Assembly (NCBI GenBank): GCA_037975125.1
Contig: CM075853.1
Location: forward strand, 69,746,609-69,810,608
Reading direction: 5' to 3'
Length of the DNA stretch: 64,000 nucleotides
Source: Latrodectus hesperus
Taxonomy: Eukaryota; Arthropoda; Arachnida; Araneae; Theridiidae
Translations under genes and position numbers: made by a program
Notes under the pieces: model-generated
Database searches by the model: none
Seen by the model: the letters and a program-made list of their open reading frames with translations, nothing else
What the model was told of the DNA's origin: nothing
Shown here: positions 52,730 through 64,000 of the stretch, in pieces
Position numbering within the stretch: the first letter of the stretch is position 1
Layout of the letters: every line of letters begins with the position of its first letter

Positions 52730-54525
52730 ATATATTTATACTTGTGTGCTTAGAAATTAATAATGTAATATAAAGAATACGATTTAACAGATACTAACGA
52801 AAGGAAATTAATTAATGGATTAATGGTATATTATATAATTAAGTATAAATAAAATATAATTTCTTAAATAGATATTTCAGCACATGAATTAAAATAGCAT
52901 ATGAATAGTAATTATTCCAAATTTTAATTTTCTAAGGAATAGGAGATAATAAAATAATATTTTGTGTGTTGAATTTTAATTATTATTTTTATGCAATTAT
53001 AAATGTTAAAAAGAGATCACATATATATAATATTTATGCATTCAACCACTTTTTAAAAGTTTCTAAATGTGTAAACAATAAGAAATAATTGTACAAACAT
53101 TAAAAAAACAATCGACATTTTTAGTATACGTCAAAAAAGTGGCTTACTTTGTGTGTGTGTGTGTGTTTAATAAATAAATCGTTTTCATCCATTCATATCT
53201 TGAAATACAACACAGATAAATAGTTTCAAAAATCTTCTAAAGCTGTTGAAAAGATGTCCATCGTTGGAAGAATAATTTGCGACCCATAATTAATGACTAA
53301 GATATCATCAACAACAGCTGAAACCCCATTTTTGTCTACCATTTATTGGGTCATGTCAAAAACTGTTATTCATACGAATGACTTTAGGTGATGACAAGTT
53401 TCTGACATAAGAAATGAAAGTATCAAAGGAAATAATATATTTTTCTTCACAATAAGAAAAGATATTCCGAATATACCTAGGGTTAAAAAATGCAGCAATG
53501 AAATATGCAACACATTTTTTAAGTTTTTAAAATTTCTGAAGATACATTTGCATGGGAAACTTATTAAAAAATGTATGGAGTTAAATATATAGAAATCTTT
53601 TTATATGGTATTCAATTTGTTAATGATGAAATAATTATAATAGTCTTACAGTTTTAAGAATTTGATTGCTTGAATATTTCTGCACATTCTTCTTGTACGC
53701 AAAGAAAATGGTGTATTATAAGACAAATTAAAATTTTGTATTGTGAATGATAACTTTAAATATATGTTACAGTTATTCTCTTTCAATTTTAAGTTACTTA
53801 TTTTTTAATACTAAACATTTTAATATCATTTACATAAAATTAAGAAACATTCTGTGTTTTGTTATCTTAAATCAAGTGAAGTTATTATGTCATTAGCCTT
53901 AATATTCTTACTCTATGAAAGCATTTTTAGTTTTACACCACATTTAACACTATAAGGAATTTCACATTATTGAGCACTTGTTAGTAAAATATAAAAATAT
54001 TATCATTACATGAAAATATTCATGGCTAGTAAAAATATGATGAGAAACGCATTATTTATTATTCAAACACAGGTGGTGCAAAATGATCTCTTTATGAAAA
54101 ACAAATTTTTATCATATTTTACAAAGCATTATTTTTGGTTGAGAAACTTGATTTTTAGATATTTTAGTTATAATATTCTTCAAATAATGACATAAAATAT
54201 ATTAATAATAGTCAAAGCTTTCTTTTATGTTGAATCATTACAAATTCATTAATAGTTTCACATACTGCTGAAGGATAGGTTTATTATCCCAATTTACTAT
54301 AACAAAAATAAATTCGCATTTATACTTTTAGTAAGGAAGTGAACTTAGCCATTAATCTGTTTCAAGTTTCTAACGAATGCTACTGCATGAAACTTTGAAG
54401 AATGGCTTAAGTATTTTAAGCATTTTTATATTTCAATTAAGAAAACAATCGAATGTCATTTATTATTTGTAAAACAATCCATTCTAGTGCCTGAGATTTC
54501 TATGCTGAATTTTAGAACACTTGAA
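52730..54525. other. AT-rich DNA without recognisable gene
   Basis: Contains a short (GT)8 at 53151-53166. The 53210-53420 stretch is slightly GC-richer, without a splice-bounded frame. The 61-codon frame at 54010-54195 is Phe/Ile-rich and unsupported. Confidence 0.55.
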
Positions 54526-54528
54526 ACA

Positions 54529-55896
54529 TACACTCCTGGCCACCCAAACTGCAATACCAATAAAGAAAAGAAATATCACCACAAAACTTGTTTTGTAGAT
54601 AACATGTTGATTAAGTATCAAATGATTAAATTTATAGACTTATGTGAAGTACGGTTTTGGCCAAAATCAGAAGCCAGAGTAGCCGCCATTGTTGCAGATC
54701 ACCGCTGCGACATGCCTTGGCATCAATTTAAAGAGACTTTGGATGTGTTCTTGGGGTATAGCAGATCAAACAGCTTAAACACTTTGCCAAAGTTAATCTG
54801 GTGTGGCAGCTGGACATGTAATCTGGGTCAATCTATTAGCAAACATGGATCACATGTTTTACACTGGTAAAAGATTGGGACAGCGAGCCGGCCAGGGAGC
54901 CAGTTCAATCTGGAGATTGACGAAGAACCTTGGAAAATGCGTGCCACGTGTGGTCACGGATTATTCTGTTGAAATATGGCTGTGGCCAATTCCTGAAGTT
55001 AAGGAATAACAAATGGCTTTAACACCTTGGAAATGTAGCGCTGTCTAAAGTACCGGCAATGCGTACTAGAGGATAGCGAGAGTAATATCCAATACCACCC
55101 CATACACTAATACCCGGTGCAGGACCAGTGTGGCGGTGCATAATGCAACTGTTCAATACCCTCTCTCCACGGTGTCCCCAGACTCGAATGCGACCATCGT
55201 GTTATTACAGACAGAAGCACAACTCGTCAGTAAAGGCAATTGCAATCCTTTCTGTCCACCACATCCTTCTTTCATCGCACTATTGGTGGCGGAGATGTCT
55301 GTGGCTCTGATCAAGGGTAGACGAGGCCATGGACGTTTTGCGGATAGACCATTCTGGTGTAAACGGCGTTGAATAGTACGCCATACACTGGATGATCCGT
55401 TACAGGCTGAGTGTGCTGTGCTATGGCTTGAGATGTGACTGAACGATTCGTCACAACCATGTGCACAATTTCCATACCATCATTTGAAGTTTTGCACTGA
55501 AGTGGATGAGGTCGGTCCATTCTTACCCTCCTGCATCCAACGATTCCATATCCACATTATAGTTGTTTGGTTTCGCACAACACGACAACCGATTTCTCTG
55601 AAAGATAATCCACAATCTCGGTTGGCTACAATTCTTCCTTTGTCAAACTCGAATGCTTGATCAAAAAATTATCGCGTTTTTCAACGAGGTATAATTGATC
55701 GTTTTTCTGAAAAAAACCACAAAAAAACTCAATCGCCGAACAGGAAATCGTCAAAATCTCCAAACCTTAAATAGCTCTTTTAAAGTGGCACCACAAGTGC
55801 GCGTGATGTGCGTCTTTGCTGAAATACATGTGGCAAATTTCATGTTATTTGCATGCTTTCTTTCAGGATGTTATATTTATGGTGGTCAGCAGTTAT
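54529..55896 (-). mobile_element. Tc1-type DNA transposon, near full length, inactive (element B)
   Basis: The left end TA-CACTCCTGGCCACC (54529-54544) and the right end GGTGGTCAGCAGTT (55881-55894) are inverted copies with three differences over 14 bp. The total of about 1.37 kb is normal for Tc1. The transposase relic runs on the minus strand. The terminal sequence differs from that of elements A and C, so this is a separate lineage. Target TA is clear on the left and blurred by mutation on the right. Confidence 0.8.
54667..55690 (-). pseudogene. Tc1-family transposase pseudogene (element B)
   Basis: The amino-terminal helix-turn-helix region is readable (KGRIVANRDCGLSFREIG, then IMWIWNRWMQEGK). 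The catalytic part is readable in shifted frames: FTDELCFCL with the first Asp intact (55226-55228), RIRVWGHRGERV, MHRHTGPAPGISVWGGI and PLVRIAGTLDSATF. The second catalytic Asp is Asn (54963-54965) and a stop lies two codons later. The catalytic Glu region is degraded, with a stop at 54859-54861. The carboxyl end reads HVAAVICNNGGYSGF with TGA at 54667-54669. The enzyme would have excised and reinserted the element; this copy cannot. The start is approximate because of a frameshift near 55690. Confidence 0.85.
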
Positions 55897-55899
55897 TTT

Positions 55900-57215
55900 T
55901 TTAAGTAATACAAAAAAGTAAAATCCAAATTTATTTTTACAACAGCGAAATAACTGTAACTATTCTATGATGCAATTTTATTGGATTGTTTTTTATAACT
56001 TTTGTTAAATATTTATATCTAAGAGACTAAACAGTGTATAACAATTTGATATTTGAATTGTTTTAATACTTGAACGCAAATAATGTAAAAACATGAATAA
56101 TTTTGTAGTAATATTTATATTGTGTGAATATTTTATTTATTTATATTATATTTTCGCATTCAGGCTTATTCAAGTTACTCGTTTGCTCTGGTGGAAAATA
56201 AACATGTCTTACGTAGAGAAAACACAAAAAAAACGCAATTGCCGAATCAGTATTAAAATTATTATTCGTTTCTTAACAAACAGTATAATAACAAGTCTTG
56301 AGGGATATACTGAGCTAGAAGAAGTTTTTTTTCACTAAAAATATGTTCTGACGCGTAAAATTTCAATCAGCTTAACAGTAATTAATTCTAATTAAAAAAA
56401 AATTATGTGTAATTTGAAGATTAGTTTACAGAAGAAATATATGACGCGCAGTATATGATGGTTAAACAATTTACATTAAAGCAATATTTCCCCTGTGTCA
56501 TTGCATTAGCTACTCATCATTCAGATTTAAGTTTTTAATATATTTTTGGGAGTGTTTAACTCTTTACTCACATTTTAAAAATGTTCAAATAATTTGAAGT
56601 GCAAGTTTTATGAATGGTACACATGAACATTTTAAATAAAGATTCGTCAATTTGATATACATTATTAACTAATCTTTTATTTAATGAAATAACTATTAAA
56701 AATAATGTATATATTACAATATACTTAATTTATAAATAAATAGTATGAAAATACGTATTAATAATATAATGTTTAGAGGAATAAAAACAACAAGTGCATT
56801 ATTTAACATATCATTTTTTAAATGCCTTAAATTATGCAAGAAATACATTAAAATTTAGTAAAAGCATATAACATAGATGTATTTTCTTTTTCTAATCTTA
56901 AGATTTTTCGTTATTATATAAAGTTTTAAAATGAAACAAGCATAAAATTCATATGCTTTCTCTCATATTATCTTTGAAATGATTTTGATTTCGTTGCTTC
57001 CTTAAACAGTTTAGTTTAATAAAATTATTTCCTGTTAGTATCATAATTTGTTTAATCAAATAAATAATGCTGTTAAAATTTCCGAAATAAGTTTCTTACG
57101 TGATAGAAATGTAAGATATTAAGTTTCTCATGCAATATTATCAGTAAATGATGTATAGTCAACTGTGAAGGATATAAGAACACATTATTTGAGTTTCTCA
57201 GTGATAGTACTTTGA
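55900..57215. other. AT-rich DNA without recognisable gene
   Basis: The 81-codon frame at 56093-56338 begins hydrophobic (ILCEYFIYLYYIFAFRL) and then turns basic. Nothing marks it as a gene. Confidence 0.5.
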
Positions 57216-57221
57216 TTTCAG

Positions 57222-57255
57222 TGGAATGTGTCCATTGATGTGACTGATACACTAG
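57222..57255 (+). CDS. Weak candidate mini-exon
   Basis: A 34-nt block sits between a good acceptor (TACTTTGATTTCAG) and a good donor (CACTAG then GTGAGAGT). One frame is open and gives WNVSIDVTDTL plus one base. The surrounding 57180-57400 is GC-richer than background. Short exons of this size exist, but paired signals at this spacing also arise by chance in long sequences. Confidence 0.25.
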
Positions 57256-58441
57256 GTGAGAGTGTTTCTGTGACTGGTAATTGACTTAGTGACGTCTATC
57301 CATTTTGTGTCTCCAAGGAAAGAGTGTCCATAAAGAAGAAAAGCGGACATTCCATTGATCTGAAAGGAACAAGAACACTAAGTGGTTAAAAAATAATCAC
57401 CTCCAAAATCTTCCATTTAATATTTGCTGAGGTTTATAATTTTGAGTTATTTGAAGAAAAGAACTGTATGAGTTGGAAATTCAATATCAGAATGCAATTA
57501 AAATTACTTTTATTAAAGCTGAGCACAAGCCATACAAATATCAATTATTTTAAAAAAAAGTTTAATTTATTTAGAAGTGATTAAATAATTAAATACTATA
57601 TTTTTTAAAGAATTCCCGAGAGACATTTAGCTTTTCGTAACTTAGTGGAATATAAATCCTTCTGTTTTATTAACGGATAAGCATCTGTCACTAAAAATGA
57701 CTGAGAGGATTTTTATACTTCCCATTTAGCTATAATGGAACTCAGTGTAATATACGAAAATCAAAATAATGTTAATGCTAACAAATCAATTTTTCACTAT
57801 TATACAGTTTAGTCAGTGTCAAGGATTATGTATATTTAAAATGCATATAAGGATAAATGTGTAGAAAAGAAAAAAATTCGATATCTTGTTTAAAGTTTAG
57901 CTAAAATTTTTTCTAATGATTAACCAAATATTTGTTTTGTCTAATTATTTTTTAATTCATGAAGGTTATTCTAAAATTATATTTATTATATTTTACGAAC
58001 TTATTAACAAAAAGGAAATAAATTACCTAATATAAATATTTAATTTTAGATTACTTTGGTATGCAAAACAATACTTTTTTTGTACATGTGACACACACAC
58101 AGTTTTAGATAATAGAAGAAAAATAACCCGAAAAACTCTGAAGCACTCAATCCGATAAAAATGCATGTGGAAAACAAAAACAAAATGCATATAGAAAACA
58201 AAATGTATGTCTCGTATAGTTCAGTAATTATTAGGCCTCACACACACATACAGAAATTCTGAAAATCATGGTTTTGTCACTTGGTTAGGAGAAAATTATC
58301 GATTGAAGTTGAATATTTTTAACGGTTTTTTATATTTCATATTATATTTATGAATAAAAAATTCAAGAGCTAGTGCACTAAGTGTCATCGTAATAAGCAT
58401 ATTTTTGGAAAGAATTTACTAGATTTGTGCCTTACCACTGT

Positions 58442-58564
58442 TTAAAGTCTAGATATTAATATTCCGCGTTCGTTTACTGCATGTATCTTCGTCAAATAGG
58501 CGTTAATATTTTTCATTGTCTCCATCCTTGTGAAACGTGAATCTGGTTCCTTATCGAAAGCCAT
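58442..58564 (-). CDS. Weak candidate short ORF, 40 codons with ATG
   Basis: ATG at 58564 (minus) directly follows CCCAG, so it could also be an exon start. The frame runs 40 codons to TAA at 58442-58444. The peptide is balanced in composition (MAFDKEPDSRFTRMETMKN and AYLTKIHAVNERG). A possible donor GTAAAC lies after the Ala at codon 29. The block is distinctly GC-richer than its flanks. No family recognised. Confidence 0.3.
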   Translation of the reverse strand: MAFDKEPDSRFTRMETMKNINAYLTKIHAVNERGILISRL

Positions 58565-58569
58565 CTGGG

Positions 58570-60395
58570 AGTTTTAAGTTTTGGTTGCTTATTTATATAA
58601 TGACTTACAGCAGGTTTCTTATGATCATGATTTCAAAGTAAAAAGTGGTAATACCTGTATTTACTCGATAATCATAATTTTAAGACATTTCTTTAGAAAT
58701 TTGAACAACATTGTATATGATCAATGTGTAACTATTATCACAAGAACTTAAGCAATTCATTCAACAAATACAGATAACCCGAAATTTAGTAAAATTTAAC
58801 ATACATTAAAGTTTCCTTTTTACCTGTGCTCCTTTATTTGTTTTCTTGAAAACATTTAAATTCATTTAAATGGAAATTTTTGTTGAACCAAAATAAATTT
58901 TGAAAAAAAAAATTAGAATTATATAAAATAATCCACAAAGAATTTTTCCTTACCTCTAACACTTTTCATAGCAATTATAAAAATCTAAAAGAAAAATTAT
59001 TAAAAATTGTATAAAAGAATAACTTTTTTCACATATTTACTGTAAAATAAATATTGTAAACCTCACGTTTTTGTAGCTGAACATTGTAATTTTTTAGAGT
59101 TCACCATTTTCTTAGTTATTATTTCTGAATGTTGACAGAATATCTCCATTAAATGGGGTGTTTCATGCATTACTTCAGCAGCAATAATGAATGAAACTTT
59201 ATTTTTATAAATGAAAACTTTATAAAATACACATTTCAAATACTGCATATCAATGATTTTACGGAATTTGAATAAATGTTAATGACATACAGGTTGTTAA
59301 TTGTGATCTATAACCATTTAGTTACGAAAAAGAATTCTTCTTCTTTTGTCGAAAACTTTTGAAATCATTTATCTCAGCTGAAAGTGGGCAGTAATTGACA
59401 AAAACGATATATTAAACACTGTTTCTGAATTATGTTGTATGTTTCTGACTTGTATTAAAAAGAATACAAGAACATATTTGACATACTTCTAGTGATTAAT
59501 CTTCAAAAGTTATGACCTAAACGGTAATAATGAAAAATAACAGATTCGCACTTACTTCATATATTGGATTTCCTTTATGAAACACCCATTTTATAATGCA
59601 ATCATTAATATTAAAGCATGTAAATAGTTTTACTTATATGGATTTGTTATATTTTTTCAGTTAATTTAAAAATACGTTTCTTATGTCAGAAGAAGTACGC
59701 CAAATTAGAAATGACATTTTTTCTCTCAAATAAAAATTATATATTTATTAAGAAAAATATCTAAATATTTTTCAGCTTCAAAATCAACCCATAAATGTTA
59801 ATGTACAATATGTAGAATAGAGAAAAATTCATTTTACAAAATAATGAGATTTTATATATTCAGATGCTATTAAACATTAACATTTTAAATTTGAAAGTTT
59901 AGTCTTATAAAATTTCAGATTATTTCTATATTAATATTCTAATGACTCTGTATTTTATTTGTTTCAATAGTTTCCATTTGTACAAAATAAACTCCTTTAT
60001 TATTATCCTATGTTGAAACTTCTGGAAACCAATAAGAGTATTTCTCGCTAAATTTCTTAATTCATTCATTAAAATGAGCATAATAATTCAATTTAAATGA
60101 AAAAAAAATCATCCCCATTAAAATCTTTTGCAATAAATATATCTTACTGTTCAGAGGATTATACCCATATAAAGTAGGATAAAAAATTTTAAGCATTATT
60201 GACAGTAATATCAAGAGTTTACTGATAAATAATATCTTTAAGAACTATAGCCGGGAAGGAAACAGAAGTCTCTTTCTTCCCTGGTTTTGTACAAAATATG
60301 AATGCTAAAAGCCAGTATAACTAATATAAGAAGCCAGAATAACAACATATTCCTGTCAAAAGCCAGAATAACCATGCAAAGTGGATTTCTCATAA
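58570..60395. other. AT-rich DNA without recognisable gene
   Basis: A local triple repetition of AAAGCCAGAATAAC-like units occurs at 60308-60375 just left of Tc1 element C. The 61-codon minus frame at 59063-59248 is unsupported. Confidence 0.5.
60308..60376 (+). repeat. Short imperfect tandem repeat
   Basis: Three spaced copies of a unit containing AGCCAGTATAAC, AGCCAGAATAAC and AGCCAGAATAACC, about 20-26 nt apart. Confidence 0.7.
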
Positions 60396-60398
60396 ACA

Positions 60399-61368
60399 TA
60401 CAGGAAGGGAGTCAATTAGATTCCTAAGGGTGGTCACTAGGGTGTTGAACAATGGCGACTCCAGTGATGTGGTCAGCTACACTAGATTACGCGGCATAGG
60501 ATCCATGCCGTGAACAACCCAATCGAAATTGTATCACAGATTTTCAATTGGGATTTAGTCTGGTGAGTTTGCATGCCCGAAGATATTGGTAAACTCATCC
60601 TGATGTTCTTCTCACCACGCACATACCCTTCCAGCTGTATGACACCTCGCTATGTTCTGCTAATAGATGTCATCATCATGAGGAAAAACAATGCGCATAT
60701 CAAAGTAGACAAGATCCGCAAGGACAGTTGAATACTTATATTAATCTATCGTGTCCTCCACAATGAAACCCTTCCAGCTGTAATGTAATTAATGACACCT
60801 ACGACTGATTCCTCAGACCATAATGTTCCCGTTTCCAAACTTGACTCTTCTGACAATCGTGAAGAGTGTTTGTTTTAATAGATTTTACATCGTTTACAGT
60901 GCCCATTTGTTCAATGGAGCATAAAACGTGAATTACCAGAAAACACACCTATTGCAGCCAGTTGACTCCCAGTTGTGATAATAAAGTGCAAATTCTAGCC
61001 TTCGTCGCCGATGATTATTAATCAGCATTTGTGTACGAAGCAGGCTTCTGTCTCAGATGCCCAGATGCAACAACGTTCTCTGAACAGTGATTTGGGAAGC
61101 ACTGTTGTCAGCCCATTGAATCAACTGGAATGCTTTTTCAATGGTATCATGTCTAACAAAATTTCTAACAAAACCAATGAACATGCACTTTTTGTAATCG
61201 GATAAATCACTTCGTTTCTGCATTGCAATATTTTCCGAAACCTTCTCATATGTTTTATATACGTTCAACTATACTGTGTGTCAGCTGCACATCTGACTTC
61301 TTTGATTTATCTTTTAACGTCAGCTTCGAAATTACGTGGTGGTCACCTCAATGTGAATGAACTCTGTA
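60399..61368 (-). mobile_element. Tc1-type DNA transposon, internally deleted (element C)
   Basis: The right terminus, read inward, is TACAGAGTTCATTCACATTG continuing AGGTGACCACC (61368 downward). The left terminus at 60399 begins TACAGGAAGGGAGTCAATTA, a degenerate match (AGTCA-ATTA, then a decayed remainder). The transposase relic is on the minus strand. About 970 bp against the usual 1.3-1.6 kb indicates internal deletions. Terminal and protein sequences differ from elements A and B. Confidence 0.72.
60440..61223 (-). pseudogene. Tc1-family transposase pseudogene (element C)
   Basis: The start is placed at ATG 61223 because MQKRSDLSDYKKCMFIGF is the conserved amino end of one Tc1 transposase group. 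After the first helix a deletion joins to ITVQRTLLHLGI. Further pieces in shifted frames are RRRRLEFAL, SGNSRFMLH, HTAGRVCAWWEEHQDEF and SPD-stop-IPIENL. The first catalytic Asp is Gly (60935-60937), the second is Asn (60654-60656), and the Glu is intact (60543-60545). At least three in-frame stops are present. The region between the first and second catalytic residues is shortened. Confidence 0.83.
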
Positions 61369-61374
61369 TATACA

Positions 61375-63975
61375 TTTAAATTTATAGAATCAATTTTTTA
61401 GACTTGCGCAAACATTAAAATGAGAATAACTCATACTGTTACAATTTAATAAAAAGAGAGAGATAAAATGTGGAAAAAAGTACCAACATTGCCCAATTTG
61501 ACCAGGAGATTTTGACCAAATTGGTAAAAGTATGTCTTTCATGCCATGTCCAAAGACAAAAGTTTACACTATGCATTTATATTCCTAAGCCATACATTAC
61601 TCTCCCAAAATATGCTGCTTTCCTATCAATATTTTGAAAACTGAATTATAAATTAGTTGATTTAAAAAATTTGAAGTAAAATATATTTGTTAAAATTTAC
61701 CGTTAGTTTATAAAATGCTCTTTTGCTCTTCAAAATCTTTGTTTTTTGGCAAGTTTTTACATAACGGACAAAAAATTGCTTCTAAAATTTTAAATACATA
61801 CAAAACACTAGAAGCAGTTTTATGATGATAATAGTCTTAAGTGTGAATGACATTTTTCTTATCCCTTAATAATTAAAATAACTCCCAATGTAAAAGTAAT
61901 TTAAGTAAAGATTTCACATTGTGATTTCAAATTTTTATTAAAATTATTTTAATTTACTTTACAACTTTAATATTTTTGATTAAAAAAGAATTTGGAGAGT
62001 TGATTTTTTGTAATGTTTTGAAAATGTTTTGATATATTTTTCAAAGTGTCACTAAGAACACGTGAGACATAAAATGTCTCTATAATATATTGTACATATT
62101 TAAATGTTGAATGATTCATAAAATAGTGAAGATACATTTTAATTAATAGTCTTAATTATTCTATAGATCTCACACATTTTATGGTCTTTGTCATTGAAAT
62201 CCATATATGTATCATTCGCAGAATATTAAAATAAGAACAAATTTCAAGTTATTAGCGGCAAGCAAATCGTCATCCTCAGAGGATATAATTGTGCCCTTTA
62301 ATGTGTCTACATTTGACAATTTTTCCTTATAAGCGATGTCTTTTCGCTACAGAAAAAAGTTCAGTTACACTTTATTGGTGATCTGAGTGTCCAAAAATTT
62401 GCTACACCTCATCCAATCCATTTTTCTGATAAACAGCTATTCAAAGAACTACGAACTCTAATATCTCACTCAGTGTTTTATTCTCAATTTCTGACGGAAT
62501 AAAACATAGAAAAAAATACATCAAAGCAAACATAAACTCGCATTCTGAACATCACTAAAAGCAAAAAACATGCAATTAATAACACGGGCAGATCTTATTT
62601 ATAAATGAAACAAGAAAAATGTAAAATTAATATCACGAGAAAAGGATCATATAAATGACAATGAAGATTTATTTAAAGAGAAATAATATTCAAATGAGAA
62701 AAGCAAATTTTCTGTGGAACGTTCATTATCAATGAAAATATCAAAGTTATTCTATGTATCAATACAATAAGTTTTTTTTTAATTGTTAAATTTCTTATAA
62801 ATTACACAAAACATTAAATGTGTTCAACATTTTACGCACAAAATATGTTATTTCAAACAATGAATTTGACACAAAATCTATAAAATTATTTTGAAATCAT
62901 CATATGATTATAATAATATAATTATATAATGATATAATAATAATATTATAGTACTTTAATTTAAAAGAATGAAGCTGATTATAAGTCTTATATATAATCA
63001 TTCTCATCATTATAAATTTATTTCAAATCAAATTAAGCTGAAAATTATTAAACTCAATAGATTATTTAAATTTTTTTTATTCTTTTCAACTTCATAATAT
63101 TAATTTTTATATTTTCATTTCTTTATTCTAAGCTTTATTTTATAAATGTTTTTTTATAGAGAGCTTGTTGTTTTATATCCTGAATTATATGTTTCATTAA
63201 GAAATATCATAAGATTAAAAGATTAATCTTTTTCTGACAAATAGTATCGACCAATGAATTTGTAATAAAAGATTAATTTTTACAGAGTTGGGATTCCAAG
63301 AACAGGGTCAATAAATGATCTTTTAAATTTTACCCCATATTATTCCTTATAATAAGAGTTTTAAATTAAAGTCACGACACCCAAACCTAAAAATATAGTA
63401 CCTAATTAAAAGAGCCACGAAATTGTCAAAAAGTCTTAGTATTTACCAAACTCTACCAAAATATAGTTAAATATATGCAATGGGTAATAATCACCATTAG
63501 AAACTCATGAAAAAGTTAATTAATTCAATTTGTAACAAAAATATTCTTTTAATATTTACAAAATCACTGAAATAGATTGACTTTAGAAAATATTGAAGTT
63601 ATTTGATTATTTAATGCATTGAGTTATTAGACAAATATTCCTTCAATTTACGGATTTCAATGTTTCTAGCTTTGACATTTTTAGCGATTTATGGATTCAG
63701 TGACATTCTATTATTTTTTTAGCCTTTCATAAAATAGTGTTTCATAAATAGTCATTATTAAGAATGAAGATATTTTACTTAAACTCATAAAAATTATTTT
63801 TAACAATAAGGAACATATTAAAAAATATGAAGTAAAATATTACTTTTTCGCAATAAAAATAAGGTTCTTATCAAGCAGTTTATTAAACAAAAAACACAAA
63901 ACTGCTTTTATTGTACATCATTTTAAATGTTGCTTTCCTAAAATAAAACTGTGAATTCAGAAACACTTATTCACT
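61375..63975. other. AT-rich DNA without recognisable gene
   Basis: 62890-62960 is a near-pure A/T patch with several short palindromes (ATAATATAATTATAT and similar). No coding block or transposon end was seen. Confidence 0.55.
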
Positions 63976-63977
63976 TA

Positions 63978-64000
63978 ATATATATATATATATATATATA
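63978..64000. repeat. (AT)n microsatellite cut by the window end
   Basis: AT units run off the window edge; true length unknown. Confidence 0.9.

Noticed and set aside
54487..55372. Plus-strand frames of 60-127 codons across Tc1 element B
   Set aside because: They are antisense shadows of the transposase pseudogene.

Overview
This is AT-rich eukaryotic intergenic or intronic DNA, most likely from an arthropod and probably an arachnid such as a spider. The reasons are long (AT)n, (GT)n and (CTAC)n microsatellites, several unrelated Tc1/mariner relics, a tRNA-derived SINE with target-site duplications, a 5'-truncated non-LTR retrotransposon tail, and no compact open reading frames, operons or ribosome-binding sites. 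The arachnid assignment is inference from the look of the repeats; no sequence search was run. Most open frames above 60 codons are chance frames or microsatellite translations.

Layout. 0-7 kb: an interspersed repeat ending in a (TA)n tract, a SINE with a perfect 13-bp target-site duplication (783-958, minus), and the best candidate host exon (2812-3026, minus), which has splice-like borders at both ends. 7-14 kb: AT-rich DNA with a nested hairpin (8880-8963). 13.9-14.9 kb: a GC-richer island built of transposon-like pieces. 15.9-21 kb: long (AT)n tracts, a three-armed inverted repeat (17009-17105) and a candidate solo LTR (20780-21060). 25.7-27.3 kb: a complete but dead Tc1 element with a SINE inserted in its transposase. 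30.1 kb: the 3' tail of a non-LTR retrotransposon. 47.9-50.4 kb: very long compound microsatellites. 52.5 kb: a third SINE copy. 54.5-55.9 kb and 60.4-61.4 kb: two further Tc1-type elements of different lineages, both inactivated.

Three anonymous segments each occur twice in the same orientation: 6.7/42.9 kb, 13.1/34.8 kb and 28.8/36.5 kb. They keep about 80-87% identity over 56-95 bp cores while the surrounding DNA looks largely unrelated. Their order is permuted between copies, so they are either remnants of an old, rearranged duplication or members of undescribed repeat families. They are the least explained structure here.

No complete host gene can be supported. Host coding potential is limited to isolated exon candidates (2812-3026, 50921-51060, and weaker ones near 6.1, 46.1, 57.2 and 58.5 kb), which would fit small exons separated by very long introns. 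None could be assigned to a protein family by eye.
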